From: Pollenia angustigena
Lineage: Eukaryota > Arthropoda > Insecta > Diptera > Polleniidae
Direction: 5' to 3'
NCBI GenBank assembly: GCA_930367215.1
Contig: OV884059.1
Span: 232,003,803 to 232,067,802 of the forward strand
Length of the DNA: 64,000 nucleotides
Shown here: piece by piece, positions 1 through 11,069 of the stretch
Layout of the letters: every line of letters begins with the position of its first letter
How positions within the stretch are numbered: the stretch's first letter is position 1
Notes under the pieces: generated by a model
The model's database searches: none
What the model was told of the DNA's origin: nothing
Seen by the model: the letters and a program-made list of their open reading frames with translations, nothing else
Made by a program: the position numbers and the translations under genes

Positions 1-888
1 GAAATTAATTGGAACAATTAAAAAAATTGTTTGAAACAGCATTATTGGATTAATTGAAAAAGTTTTGGTGAAAATTTTTTCTGTGCAATAAATCGATGAT
101 TTCTACCAATAAATCTTTACTTTTTATTTTTAAAGTTCTTGTTATAGTTAATGAACTTGATTTTTTAAATTTCACATAAAACAAGCTAAGTTGCATACTG
201 GTAGTGAAAATAACAAAAGCGGTTCATAAATAACCTTGCAACAGAGTAATAATTACATTTTTTTTTTCCAGAAATCATTGTTTTGGTACAGTAAAGCCCA
301 CAACATATGGAATATAAGGCGTGGAGTACCATACAAAATTCATGAGTGACTGGTGGAGTACCATAAAAATCTCAACACGTTTCACTAGTGGAGACCTACA
401 TACTCTAGAGCGGATTCTGTAAGCTCTTCACCTTCCGAAGGTATAAGTCGATGGGGGCATTGTGGATGAAGTTCCAAGAAAATCGTGTGATACCCTGACA
501 TTATAAATTACATAGTTAGCTAAAAACTTTAGTTTGAAAGAAAACCAAAAAATAGAAGGCCACACCAGAGTACGCATGAACTGGCTTAAGCTTCTGTTAT
601 GTTATATGCTTACATGCGACAAAACATTTGAATCTTAAAGTAAACAACACCATTTATTCTTAGTGAATATTAGTTAACAATTTAAAATTAGGAATCTTGT
701 GGTCAGCGATAAATATCTACTAAAAGGTACTTCTTGCTTGATTTGATATGGAAGGTAATTTTACTATAACTATTAGTTTCGGACTTTACGTAAACAACTG
801 GCAGTTTAACATGTATTCGAACAATTGCTTAAGCCAGTTCATTCATATTCAGGTTGGGCCTTAAGTGTACATGCGAAGATACAGTGTT
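1..888. other. AT-rich DNA, nothing recognised
   Basis: No open reading frame, terminal repeat or tandem array that I can support. The stretch runs up to the left flank of the foldback element that begins at 898. Confidence 0.5.
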
Positions 889-897
889 ATTTTGCAC

Positions 898-1751
898 GGT
901 GGGGTGTCACAAAGCCCTAGGAAATAAAGCCATATGGCGTCAAGTCCCATTCCATTGAGACATAAGGGCATATGCCATTTAGTCTCAATATAATGGGACT
1001 TAACGCCATAAATTTTTTCCGTAAAATGAGACATAAAGCCATATTTTTGATAATGATTGTATTTCACCCTATTTCATGTAGAAAATGCTTTGTTGTTTCA
1101 TGTCGCCCTGTTTTATGTCAAGAATGGCGGTATGAACTAAGTCCCCAATGAATTAACTCCCCAAACCCAAAATTAACTAAGCCCCTAAATTTGGGGACGT
1201 CGTTCATATATGGAAAAACCCCGAAAAAGCTACGCTAACAAGTGCTTCTCTGCATAGCCGGCCTTCGGCCGGACGCAATGATTTTCTCCTCTATGGTATA
1301 ACAAACACCGGCTTCGCTAACTAAAGCTTTTCTGCGTAAACGGCCTTCGTTCGGAAACAAGACAGATTTAAGAAGCTTTACTTAGCGAAATCGGTACTTG
1401 TTATACCATAAAGGAGAAAATTCTTGCGTCCGCCAAAAGGCCGGCTATACAGAGAAGCTTTAGTAAGCGACGCCGGTGTTTGTTATACCATTTAGAAGAA
1501 AATCCTTGCGCCCAGCCGAAGGCCGGCTATACAGCGAAGCTATAGTTAGCGAAGCAGGTCTTTGGTATACCATATAAGCATTTGTAACGCAACACATCAA
1601 ATGGGACATAACACCATAATGGCTTTATGTCCCATTCCACTAAAATTGATATGAGACTTAAGGCCATATCAAAATTATGGCTTTATGTCCGTTTGGATTG
1701 AGACATAAAGCCATTATGGCTTTATGTCCTATGGCTTTGTGACACCCCACC
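898..1751. mobile_element. Foldback / MULE-like inverted-repeat element
   Basis: The left end GGTGGGGTGTCACAAAGCC is mirrored at the right end by GGCTTTGTGACACCCCACC. The flanks read ATTTTGCAC (889-897) and TATTTGCAC (1752-1760), which share TTTGCAC, so a 7-9 bp target duplication is likely. Both arms repeat 'GACATAAAGCCAT'-type motifs. The core (1205-1585) holds roughly 100-bp units containing GCCGGCCTTCGGCC and TATGGTATAACAAACACCGG, first in forward and then in reverse orientation, and less AT-rich than the flanks. Arms built of short repeats with a 9-bp-class TSD fit Foldback/MULE elements. The small reading frames inside are products of the repeats. Confidence 0.75.
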
Positions 1752-1898
1752 TATTTGCACAGATTTACGTTTATGAATATGTTTTTAAATAAATACTAAA
1801 AAATCGAATTTTCGTTATCGTCATTTTAAGCAAACAATTTCCGATATTAACGTATTGTAAATTTAACATTTATATTATAGATTTGCATCGTTAGTCTC

Positions 1899-1987
1899 GG
1901 GCCAAATTACGGCATTCGATATCGTTCGAAATTACAATTCAATTTAAATAGAAATTTCGATCGATATCGAATGCCATAATTTGGCCC
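1899..1987. mobile_element. 90-bp palindromic MITE
   Basis: Two arms of about 35 bp, GGGCCAAATTACGGCATTCG at 1899 and its near-perfect inverse ending in TTTGGCCC at 1987, meet at a short AT-rich centre. No target duplication is clear, so the superfamily is unassigned. Confidence 0.6.
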
Positions 1988-2070
1988 CAGGGTCAAGCCT
2001 CTAAAATATTTAAAGTTTTCATTTATCGCGTTCATTAAAAGGACATTTCTGCCATACCTAACTCCCCGTC

Positions 2071-2235
2071 TACAACTGACATGATTTGCTGTTATAACTT
2101 GATGTTATAAAAGCGTTGTTATAACATTTGCATTAACAACCGTGTTATAACATGAGAAAACTTCTAACATGATGAGTCTATACCTAACACTAACATCCTA
2201 TTAGTGTTAAAGTTAAGCATTTCATGTCAGTTGTA
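2071..2235. mobile_element. MITE with TA flanks, Tc1/mariner-type
   Basis: Terminal inverted repeats CAACTGACATGA and TCATGTCAGTTG are flanked on each side by TA, the Tc1/mariner target duplication. The 165-bp interior carries several copies of the palindrome TGTTATAACA. No coding potential. Confidence 0.7.
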
Positions 2236-3550
2236 AACTGCATGTAATAAAATTTAATTTCAATAAAACCAGCCATTTAAAAAATAACATTAAAGGCATT
2301 TTCTTTCCGTGTTAAAAAAACTGTAAGATTTACCCATTCATTTGTTTTATGTAGTTGGTACGAATTTCAGCTGATAAATTTTATTTGCTGTAGATGAAAA
2401 ACAATTTATAAATTTTTTATTTCAAACCCACAAAAAATTTTTATAGAAATCTAAATTTATTAAATTTTATTAGTACACATGATGCCACACAATGTTTTTT
2501 AAATAAACAAAATATTTATTTGCTGTCAGCAGTATTATTACATGCTTAAAAACTATTACATATGTACATATGTATTAAAAAAAAGACAGTAAAACCTAGT
2601 CAAAAGAGACAAAATAGCAAATTTATTATCAAAGTGTCTGTCTCTTTTTACTGGGATTTACTTTGCTTTTCTACCTTTAACTACAAAAAAAAAATAAATC
2701 ATCTACGTATTTATTTAAATACAGTATTTTAATAAAATTTTTTTTTAATTGTTGTTGTTGTTTTTTTTTTTTTGTCTTCACACTTATTTTGTAACATTTT
2801 TGTTCGTTGCACTTGAAATTTAAAAATGCAAGTAGTTTTGTGTCGGTCGCGTGTATTTTTTTTTTGCGTTTTTTTTTTAATGAGAATCGACTATTCTAAA
2901 ATTTTGTCTTTTTTTTGTAATTCGAAAATAATAAAAACAAGAGCCAATAATAAATATCAAAAAAACAACAACAAGTGCAAAATGTCAAATTGCTGTCGGC
3001 CTCTTTTTTTAGGTGTGATCATGAAATTAGACAGACGACAACAAAAAAAAAACCAAAAAAGAAAAATAAATAAATAAACAAAACAAAACAAATTGACTTA
3101 AATTTGTAAAACAAACGAAAAAAACAATCATGATGAATTAAGAATTTTTGCACGTTTTTAAAAATTATTTAAAGTTACTAGAGCAACAGAAAAAGCGAGA
3201 CAATATAAAAAATTATGAATTGTTAATATTTCTCCGTTTGTCTACTAAAATATTGACTCAATAAAGCTGGATTTGAGTGCAAATTAAATTGGTCAGAATT
3301 ATGATTTATGTATGTTTGTATGTATGTACCAAGCTATAAAGTACCAATTACTAAACAAATTACTTTTCAATGAATACTTCATACAATCTGCATTACATAG
3401 AAGTATGTAGTTTAGTATTGGCTGACATACATACATATAATCTGATGCATAACACTACTTGCAAGTAATTACTTGCATGTGGAAACGTAGGGTTAGTACT
3501 TGTTTATGACTTGATTAACGAAATTATATTCAAATCGAATACAAATACTT
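2236..3550. other. Low-complexity AT-rich stretch
   Basis: Long T and A runs (about 2747-2773, 2859-2879, 3043-3090) and TATG-type microsatellite sequence near 3305-3330. The 83-codon reading frame at 2826-3077 is composed mainly of Lys, Asn and Phe from homopolymer runs and I do not consider it a gene. Confidence 0.5.
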
Positions 3551-3672
3551 ATGTGGTGTTTATAGAACACGAGCGCCTTACTTGTCCGTTCAACTTACAT
3601 TTAAAACAAAAACAAAATTTCGAAATTTGTTTTTGTTTAAGACGTTCGTATTCTATAAACTACACATTAATT
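3551..3672. mobile_element. Palindromic MITE, family A, uninterrupted copy
   Basis: TATAGAACACGAGCG at 3561 is mirrored by CGTTCGTATTCTATA ending near 3656, around a TTTCGAAA-centred core. A second copy of this family near 31.48-31.50 and 33.74-33.86 kb is split by the Transib-like element. This copy therefore shows the unoccupied site, with a single TGTCC where the other copy has two CGTCC blocks. Confidence 0.65.
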
Positions 3673-3727
3673 GATTTTTATAAGTATTTAAAAATTTTAA
3701 ATTTGAATAAAAACTACACTACCCAAT

Positions 3728-5316
3728 AGGGTGGGTCGAAAAAAAAGTTGTGCCAGTCACCCCCTAGAATGAAAGATATGTTAATGAAGTTTCTAAAACA
3801 GGAAAAAAATTTTTTTTGCCACGCCCCAAAATACAGCACTTTTGATTTTTTATATGTAGCGCTGCCATTTAAAGTCCGATCTTATCATATCGCATATTGT
3901 TGTTCATGGCTTGAAAGTGGCTTCATTTTTGTCTTTGGTGACTTTTCAATCCGACCTGAAATTCTGAGCGCCACTTATGCCATCTCGGATCCTTCCCCTA
4001 AATGTCCATTTTTTTTACGGTCCAAGAAAGTCCTTATAAGACTACGTATGTATAGATTTTAATATGCTCTCTTTTATGACACGCCTCCAAATTAAGCCTC
4101 TTTTTTCTTTTTCACATACATACTACATTAAAACAAGTAGAAGCCAATACAAACCAAAAAAATTTTCATCAGTCACGCCCTAGAATAAAAGGTATATTTA
4201 TTAAGTTTTAAGAACTTAAAAAAAAAATTCTGCCACGCCCTAAATTACAGCCCTTTTTGTTTTAGACATATAGCAAAATAAAAATTCTATAAAAGCATCC
4301 ATTTTAACCCTGCATTACTAACCTTAAATCATGTCGCATAGTAACTAACCATGGGTCTTATCGACCCATCAATTGTATTATCCATTGAAATCGTCTCAAC
4401 TTATAAATTGATAAAACGTATACTTCTTTTGGTAGATTTTAGTATTTTATTGTTAAATTTTAATATACAATGGTGTGTTAAACAACTTATATATTTAAAC
4501 CGAAATTAAGTTTGTATTCATTACAACATAGCTAAAAAAAAGTAAAAAAAAAGTTATCCAGCCGAATTGCGCATAAAATTATGAGTTTTTAAGATATTGA
4601 CGTCAAATAAAGTGCATTTGAAACCTGAAATATAACAGTAAAATGTTAGAAAGCAAAAATGGTATGGCTAAAATTTATCTTTTGTATAACGGTATAATTA
4701 ATCTTTGTTACATTATTGCTAGCTATGGGTCAAGTCGACCCAGGCTGTTTTTTTTAAATAATTGTATATGCATAATATCATAAATATTCCTTTAGTTTAT
4801 TGTTTATAAACGTTTAAATATAAAACAAAAAGGGCCCTTTTATTCTAGGGCGTGACTGATAAAATTTTTTTTTGGTTTGTATTGGCTTCTACTTGGTTTA
4901 ATGTAGTATGTATGTGAAAAAGAAAAAAGGGTCTTAATTTGGAGGCGTGGCATAAAAGTGAGAATATGAAAATTTATACATACATGGTGTTATAAGGACT
5001 TTCTTGGACCGTCAAAAAAATTGGACATTTGGGGGAAGGATCCGAGATGGCAAAAGTGGCGCCCAGAATTTCAGGTCGGATTGAAAAGTCACGAAAGACA
5101 AAAATGAAGCCACTTTCAAGCCATGAACAACGATATGCGATATGATGAGATCGGACTTTGAATGGCAGCGCTACATATAAAAAACCAAAAGTGCTGTATT
5201 TTGGGGCGTGGCAAAAAAAATGTTTCCTGTTTTAAAAACTTCATTGACATATCTTTCATTCTAGGGGGTGACTGGCACAACTATTTTTTTTTGTATGGAG
5301 GTCGACCCGGTCTACA
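3728..5316. mobile_element. Large foldback element with about 500-bp arms
   Basis: The left arm (about 3728-4290) and right arm (about 4805-5316) are inverted copies. GTTGTGCCAGTCACCCCCTA near 3746 returns inverted as TAGGGGGTGACTGGCACAAC near 5262-5281, and the similarity extends through a block with CAGCGCTACATATAAAAA and GGATCCGAGATGGC. ACCCAAT flanks both sides (3721-3727, 5317-5323), a probable 7-bp or longer TSD. The spacer has two small hairpins, TGGGTCTTATCGACCCA and TGGGTCAAGTCGACCCA. The right arm lacks a roughly 75-bp segment found on the left. The 104- and 73-codon frames in the arms are repeat-derived. Confidence 0.8.
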
Positions 5317-6002
5317 ACCCAATCAACCAAACAATATTATAACAATATCGTCTATTGTAATCTATATATATATAAAATTGTAACGTTACTGACTCACTGA
5401 CTGACTGACTCACTGATTCATCATCGCACAGCCTAAACGCCTGAAGCTAGACACTTGAAATTTGGACCAGAGATTGGTCACTCCCCAAATCGATCCACTA
5501 AGACGGGATTTTTGGAAATTCGAATGTTTAGGGGGTAAAAAACGGTAAAAACGGGAAAATTCGGTAACCTTATATCTCCAAAACTAAAAGAGATACAAAA
5601 AAAATTTAATACCTATCGTTGTTTTTAGAAAAATAAGCGGACAGGTGTCTGGTACTTTTTTGAAATTCGGCCCTATTTGGGAGTAAACGGGTAATATCTG
5701 AATTTTAGTACTTTTTTGACACCCCATCTATCTTTTGAACCAATAAACATAGAAACAAAGTTAATACCACATTCGAAACCTAACAAAAATATACGAATTT
5801 AAATTTGGTACTTTTTCGAAATTCGAACATTTAAGGGGTAAAAATCGTAACTATTTTTGGTACTTTTTTTAAAAAACATTTTTCTCCATTTATTGAAATA
5901 TTCGTACTAAATTATGGGCTGCCACTATTATACTGAAATTTTTTATACTTTAATGGGGGGAAAATAGTACCAAAAAGGGGAAATTTGATATTTTACTTAA
6001 CT

Positions 6003-7420
6003 TTTTGGTTCTACAACTGGTATTTTTTAAATTATCGTTTATGTTGGACCTAAAAACATAAGATTCATCATGCAATGTCCGGAATGGATAAGAATCCATA
6101 AGGGGCAGTTTTTGGTACTTTTCTGTTAATTAACTGGTACTTTTTGAATTTTCGTTAGTATTGGACCTATAAAAATAAAATTAAACATGCAATGTCCCGA
6201 ATGGATGAGAATCTATAAGAGGGAACTTTTTGGTACTTTTTTGTTCATTAACTGGTACTTTTTGAACTTACGTTAATATTGGACTTAGAAACATAAAATT
6301 CAAAATGAAATGTCCTGAGTGGTTAAGAATCCATAAGGGGAAGTTTTTGGTACTTTTCTGTTAATTAACTGGTACTTTTTGAATTTCCGTTAGTATTGGA
6401 CCTATAAAAATAAAATTAAACATGCAATGTCCCGAATGGATGAGAGTCTATAAGAGGGAACTTTTTGGTACTTTTTTGTTCATTAACTGGTACTTTTTGA
6501 ATTTCTGTTAGTATTGAACCTAGAAACATACAATTCAATATGCAATGCCCTGGATGGATGAGAATCTATAAGAGTGAACTTTTTGGTACTTTTTTAATCT
6601 TGGACTGATACTTTTTGAATTTCCGTTGGTATTGGACATAGACAGATAAAATTAAACATGCAAGGTCCTGGGTGGATAAGAGTCTAAGAGGAAAGTTTTT
6701 GGTACTTTTTTGTTCATTTACTGGTACTTTTTGAATTTCCGTCAGTATTGGACCTAGAAACATAAAATTAAACATGCACGATACTGTGTAAATGAAAATC
6801 TTTAAGTGGGATCTTATTGGTACTTTTTTATTCGTTATCTGGTACTTTTTGAATTTCCGTTAGTATTGGACCCAGAAACATGCAATTAAACATGGAAGGT
6901 CTTGAGTGAATGACAATCTGTTAGAGAGATCTTTTTGGTGCTTTTTCGTTTTTTAACTGGTCCTTTTTTTAAATTTTCGCTAATGTTGGTCTAATGAAAA
7001 TAAAATTAAACGTGCATGGTCCTGAGTGAATGAGAATCTCTAAAAGCGCTTATAGGTACTTTTTAGTTATTAAACTGGTACTTTTTGAATATCCGTTATT
7101 ATTGGACTTAGAAACATAAAATTCAAGATGCAATGCCCTAAGTGGATAAGAATATATAAGAGGGAAGTTTTTGGTACTTCTTTGTTCTTTAACTGGTACT
7201 TTTTGAATTTCCGTAAACAAAATTAAACATGCAAGGTCCTGAGTGAATGAAAATCTGTAAGAGGGCTTTTGGTACTATTTTGTTCTTTAACTGGTACCTT
7301 TTATATATCCGTATTTATTGGATCTAGAAACATAAAATTAAACATGCAAGCTCCTGAGTGAATGAGAATCTGTAAGAGGGATTTTTTTTTAAATAAACTG
7401 GTAATTTTTTTAATTTAATA
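6003..7420 (+). repeat. About twelve tandem 118-bp units inside the Helitron
   Basis: The motif CTGGTACTTTTTGAATTTCC recurs at about 6017, 6133, 6252, 6369, 6487, 6605, 6721, 6839, 6957, 7075, 7193, 7291 and 7398. The spacing is 116-119 bp until the last two units, which are shortened. Each unit carries a 'TTGGACCTAGAAACATAAAAT' type block and 'CATGCAAnGTCCTGAGTGGATGAGAATC'. Reading frames here are repeat artefacts. Confidence 0.85.
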
Positions 7421-7953
7421 TTTATTTTTGTGCATTAAATAAAAAAGCAAATTGGTGTCTGGTACTTTAACGAAATTCGGTCGTTTTAGGTAGTAAATCT
7501 AGCTTTTAAGCCAATACGTATAGAAATAAAAATTAAATAACATTTGTTACTTATCTAAAAAATACAAATGCGAATTTGGTACTTTTTCGAAATTCGAACG
7601 TTTCAGGGGTGAAAATTGTACCTATGTATATCGATCCCGCGAACCTCATACCTCCTAAACTAAAAGAGATAAAAAACATCATCAATTCGCTAACCGTATA
7701 TTTCCTAAACAAAAAGAGATACAAAAAATTTAATACTAATAATTGTTCATTAAAAAAAATAAACGGAGAGGTGTCTGGTACTTTTTTGAAGGAAGACCTT
7801 TTTGGGGTGTAAAAGGGTAAATAAATATTGTATCACATTTTTAGCTTATCTAAAAAATACAAAACAGGTTTGCCCCTTTTTTGAAATTCAAACGTTTAAG
7901 GTGTGAAAATCGTTCCTAATTTTGTTACTGTTTTCTCAACATTTTTCTCCATC

Positions 7954-8242
7954 TCTATATAATATAAATTTGTAAAGTAACTGACGGATTCATCATCGCA
8001 CATCCTAAACTCTTGAAGCTAAAAAGCTGACTTTTGGACCGAAGGTTGTCCTCTCGTCAAATCGATTCCGCTAACCAAAAAAATCCAAAATTAAAGAGAT
8101 CCAAAAAATTTAACACTTATTGTTGTTCGTTAAAAAAAATAAGGGGACAGGTGCCTGGTACTTTTTTGAAAATAAACTTTGGCATAAAAATATGTACACG
8201 AAGAAAAAGGAGACGCTAACGAAGTAGCGGGTTAAATGCTAG
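7954..8242 (+). mobile_element. Second Helitron 5' end sharing the same 3' end
   Basis: TCTATATAATATAAATTTG at 7954 followed by GATTCATCATCGCACATCC repeats the 5' terminus found at 5361. From here to CTAG at 8242 is a complete 289-bp mini-Helitron layout inside the larger one. Confidence 0.65.
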
Positions 8243-8539
8243 TTATTATTATTTCTTTATTGAATTACTATCACAACAAGAATAAATCTTATAAATTACA
8301 GTGATAGTAAGTTACATTTGTTATTAACATGAAGTAGATTTCATTTGGATATGGGCAGTTTCAGCGAAAAGTCTACTTTTCGCAACGTAACGCCAGATAT
8401 AATTTAAATTGTTTCTCAAAAATTGTATATTCTACATTAATGGCCATTTTCTCAATGTATCGAAAAAATGTCTGTTACTTAATGTCAACATAAATTTATT
8501 GGACCGATAAACTGTCCGTTAACGATTTTGGTTTATACC

Positions 8540-9431
8540 CAGGGCTGTCAGATATGGCGATTTCTCGCCAAACGTGGCGATTTTGAAACGTGTTTGGCGA
8601 TGGGAATTCCCGTTTGGCGACTGGCGACTTTTGTGGCGATTTCTGATATAACTGGCGATTAACTTGGCTATTTTTACCATTTATATTACAGTAAGCGGAT
8701 AAGTTAACCGAATTTAAGCGTCAATGCGTCGCTCTAAAAAGTTAACTTTTAGTTAACTTGAGTTTATCTTTTCTTACAATCCCGACCACAATTGGTTGAT
8801 TTCTTATCAACTCTAAATGTAGTTGTAAGTGTTCAGTTTTATTTACACTGCCACATGCATATTAGTTATCAAAGTTTTTCTTGGGATTTAATAATTAATT
8901 AACAAGGTTACGTTATAATGTGCTAAATTCCCATTTCATACTATTGACAAACTGAAGTTTATTGTTGATGGATAAGCTATTCCTATGCGCATTTCACTGG
9001 TTGCTTAGGCCAGATCGTCAAGAAACTTTATCCAAAGATTTTAGAAAAACTAAATTTATTCTACAAATAAAACAGTTAAGCGAATTAGAATTATAAGCCC
9101 CAGTTTTACTTGTAACAATATCAAAGCTTAAACAAAAAAAAAAACAATAAAAAACAGTGAGTTTATCTTTTCTTACAATCCCGATCACAATTGGTTGATT
9201 TTTTGTCAACTCTAAATGTAGTTGTAAGTGGGTAAATTTACTTTTGGCGACTTTTTTGTATTTTTCTCAGTTTTTGGCGATTTTTTACTGAAATATTATA
9301 CTAGCGTTTTTTGTATGCTAAATTTAATTAAAAAAAATTTACAAAAACTGAACAAAATTGACGTTTGGCGACTTTTGGCGATTTCTGACATTTGGTTTGG
9401 CGATGGAGCTCAAAAAAATCTGACAACCCTG
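8540..9431. mobile_element. hAT element, non-autonomous, 892 bp
   Basis: The ends CAGGGCTGTCAGAT and ATCTGACAACCCTG are flanked by perfect 8-bp TTTATACC duplications (8532-8539 and 9432-9439), which defines a hAT insertion. Both ends carry TGGCGA(C/T)TTT motifs, eight or more on the left and five or more on the right, all in the same orientation. Another repeat is nested in the centre. No transposase. Confidence 0.9.
8770..9232 (+). repeat. Family B repeat copy 1, nested in the hAT
   Basis: A block from CTTACAATCCCGACCACAAT to TAGTTGTAAG occurs twice (about 8775-8831 and 9172-9229), each copy able to fold as a hairpin. Between them lies a conserved core near 8970-9015 (ATAAGCTATTCCTATGCGCA ... 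TTGCTTAGGCCAGATC), also found at 15.8 kb and, inverted, at 34.6 kb. Type of element unknown. Confidence 0.6.
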
Positions 9432-9797
9432 TTTATACCGACAAAAAAACAAAGTTTTCAGCTGGCAACACCACTCAAAATACGTGTAAAAGTTGGAAGT
9501 CAGCTGATTAAATTTATCTGTACGGCAAATAAAAGGAAATTAAATAATTGGTAGACGAGTGCCGGTTAGCTTTGCGATAAAATCGAAGCAAATGAGACAT
9601 TGAGAAAACCAAATTTCTTTAATGTGCAGTTTTTCGTTGGGGAAAAAGATAATCGCCTAATGAGAAAATGGCCATAAGTATGTAACAAAAGGGATAACGA
9701 ATGAACAACATTGTCCTAAAATACAACCTTATTTGCATTCTTTCGTTACATTTAAAAAAGTAGACTTTTCGCTGAAAATGCCCAAATGTACTTTAAA

Positions 9798-10199
9798 ACG
9801 AGCAAAGATTTTTAAACAAGATAGCTTGAAAAATAAATCTATATAAGTCCAAAGCTTACTAAAAAAGGTTTTATACAAAACGTCTTGCTCGCAGCCTTAT
9901 TCAGTTTTGTAATGCAAGTCAAAAAACACTTCCGTTTTTTTTAACGTCACGCCAGCACATATTTTTGCTTATATCTGCAAATCCTTAGCGTCGATTGCTG
10001 TAATTGCTTCATTACCTTGTATATATAAAAACCCTTTTTACAAATTTGACTTATTCATTTTAATTGTTTACATTTTGTGGTAAAAATATCACGACACGTC
10101 AAAATGGAAATGCCCATATAATAAATTTAATAATAAAAATTAACATAAAGTAACATAATACAGTTAACATTAGACATACATATTTAGATTCAAAATAAT
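9798..10199. other. No recognised feature
   Basis: AT-rich sequence without terminal repeats or coding similarity that I can identify. Confidence 0.4.
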
Positions 10200-10413
10200 T
10201 TTAAAAGTTTTATTTCAAAAGTAATGCGTTGCTTTGTACTTGGATATATGATGGTAAGTCGTTCCAAAGACACGTTCTGTAATTGAAAAATGGTCTTGTA
10301 GACATAAGATATTTGTATTTTTGTGATCTCAAGTTTTCCCCACGTGGTGATTGTGCAAAAATAATTTTGTTAAAAAGATATTCTAGGTTATTCAGGTATA
10401 AAATCTTATGCAT
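10200..10413 (-). pseudogene. Non-LTR retrotransposon C-terminal tail fragment
   Basis: On the minus strand the peptide has the layout of the extreme C-terminus of some non-LTR reverse transcriptase proteins. There is an LxKIIF-type segment, a basic Pro-Arg stretch, then YRTCLWNDLPSYIQ, matching the common '(I/C)RLWNxLPxxI' tail. The fragment at 57930-58146, also minus, has the same layout (LHKII..., RLWNQLPNDLQ), so both probably derive from the same clade. A stop lies just upstream and no RT core is attached, so this is a dead remnant. The assignment rests on motif layout only. Confidence 0.5.
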
Positions 10414-10912
10414 CCTTTAAAGGATTTTATAATTTAGTAAATTTTTAAAACTTATATTATTTAACTGGTACGAATATGATGATATACTTTCTCGTCTACT
10501 TCTGTTGAAAACGTATCTGGATATATTGTTATATATGACCTCGAGGCGATTAAAGTCAATAGTCTAGGTGAAATAATTTTTTAATTTATGATATCGATCT
10601 TGTATTATAAACGATAGTATTTAAATTGTACCTTTCCATGAAAATATCTTATCGTTTTTTCAAGCATATCGTTCTTTGATTTATTGGGTATGAATATGTC
10701 CTTAGAGAAGTCAAACTTTACATTAGAAAGTAAATTAAATTAAAAACACAATCTGTTTTACAAATTCAGTTTTGTTGATACAATGTGAAGAACCTATTTG
10801 TAAGCAAATGTGGTAATGATTTATTTAACTCCATTTTTGTAAAGCTATGTACAGACGTTTGTTAGATCTCACAATATTATAAGCAGCGTTGCCAATAGAA
10901 ATATTTTTCTAA
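10414..10912. other. No recognised feature
   Basis: AT-rich DNA between two retrotransposon remnants; no supportable repeat or gene. Confidence 0.4.
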
Positions 10913-11069
10913 CAATGGTGCCTTGATACCAAAGCTTGGTAAATATCATACAAAGATTGAGTCATGTAGGCCTATTAGCTTGTTATCAAATATGTCAAAG
11001 CTGTTTGAGAAATTATTAGTTTCAAAATTAACACCGATTTTGAGCGAAAATAGATGTATTTCAAACCAT
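10913..11069 (+). pseudogene. Jockey-clade reverse transcriptase, 5' part of interrupted copy
   Basis: The frame reads LIPKLGK ... SCRPISLLSNMSKLFEKLLV ... ISNH, matching Jockey-clade RT motifs (IPKPGK, SYRPISLLP, SKLFEKLL). It is truncated on its 5' side at about 10913, with no endonuclease or ORF1, and is cut at 'ISNH' by the RTE-type insertion. It resumes at 12523 with NHQFGFR. AAACCAT (11063-11069 and 12523-12529) is the target duplication of that insertion. Confidence 0.8.

Larger units (their letters stand above)
5361..8242 (+). mobile_element. Non-autonomous Helitron, both termini present
   Basis: The 5' end is TCTATATATATATAAAATTG preceded by A. The 3' end has a hairpin CGCTA-ACGAAG-TAGCG at 8214-8229, then nine bases, then CTAG (8239-8242) followed by T. 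That is the canonical Helitron arrangement (TC...hairpin...CTAG inserted between A and T). There is no Rep/helicase coding sequence. Most of the 2.9 kb is a tandem array (6003-7420). The flanking segments at about 5560-5720, 7660-7830 and 8080-8200 are related copies of one unit with AAAAGAGATACAAAAAATTT and ACAGGTGTCTGGTACTTTTT. Confidence 0.85.
8333..9797. mobile_element. Outer inverted-repeat element hosting a hAT
   Basis: TCAGCGAAAAGTCTACTTTT occurs near 8363 and inverted near 9759-9778. A second inner pair, GGCCATTTTCTCA near 8442 and its inverse near 9660-9672, supports one long-TIR element interrupted by the hAT insertion at 8540-9431. No target duplication is clear. Confidence 0.55.

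Noticed and set aside
2826..3077. 83-codon frame rich in Lys, Asn and Phe
   Set aside because: Explained by homopolymer runs; no recognisable protein features.
3748..4062. 104-codon frame in the foldback left arm
   Set aside because: The inverted partner in the right arm is not open over the same stretch; it is a by-product of the repeat.
5200..8300. CRISPR-like interpretation of the regular 118-bp repeats
   Set aside because: The units are head-to-tail minisatellite copies without unique spacers, lie within a Helitron, and the DNA is eukaryotic.
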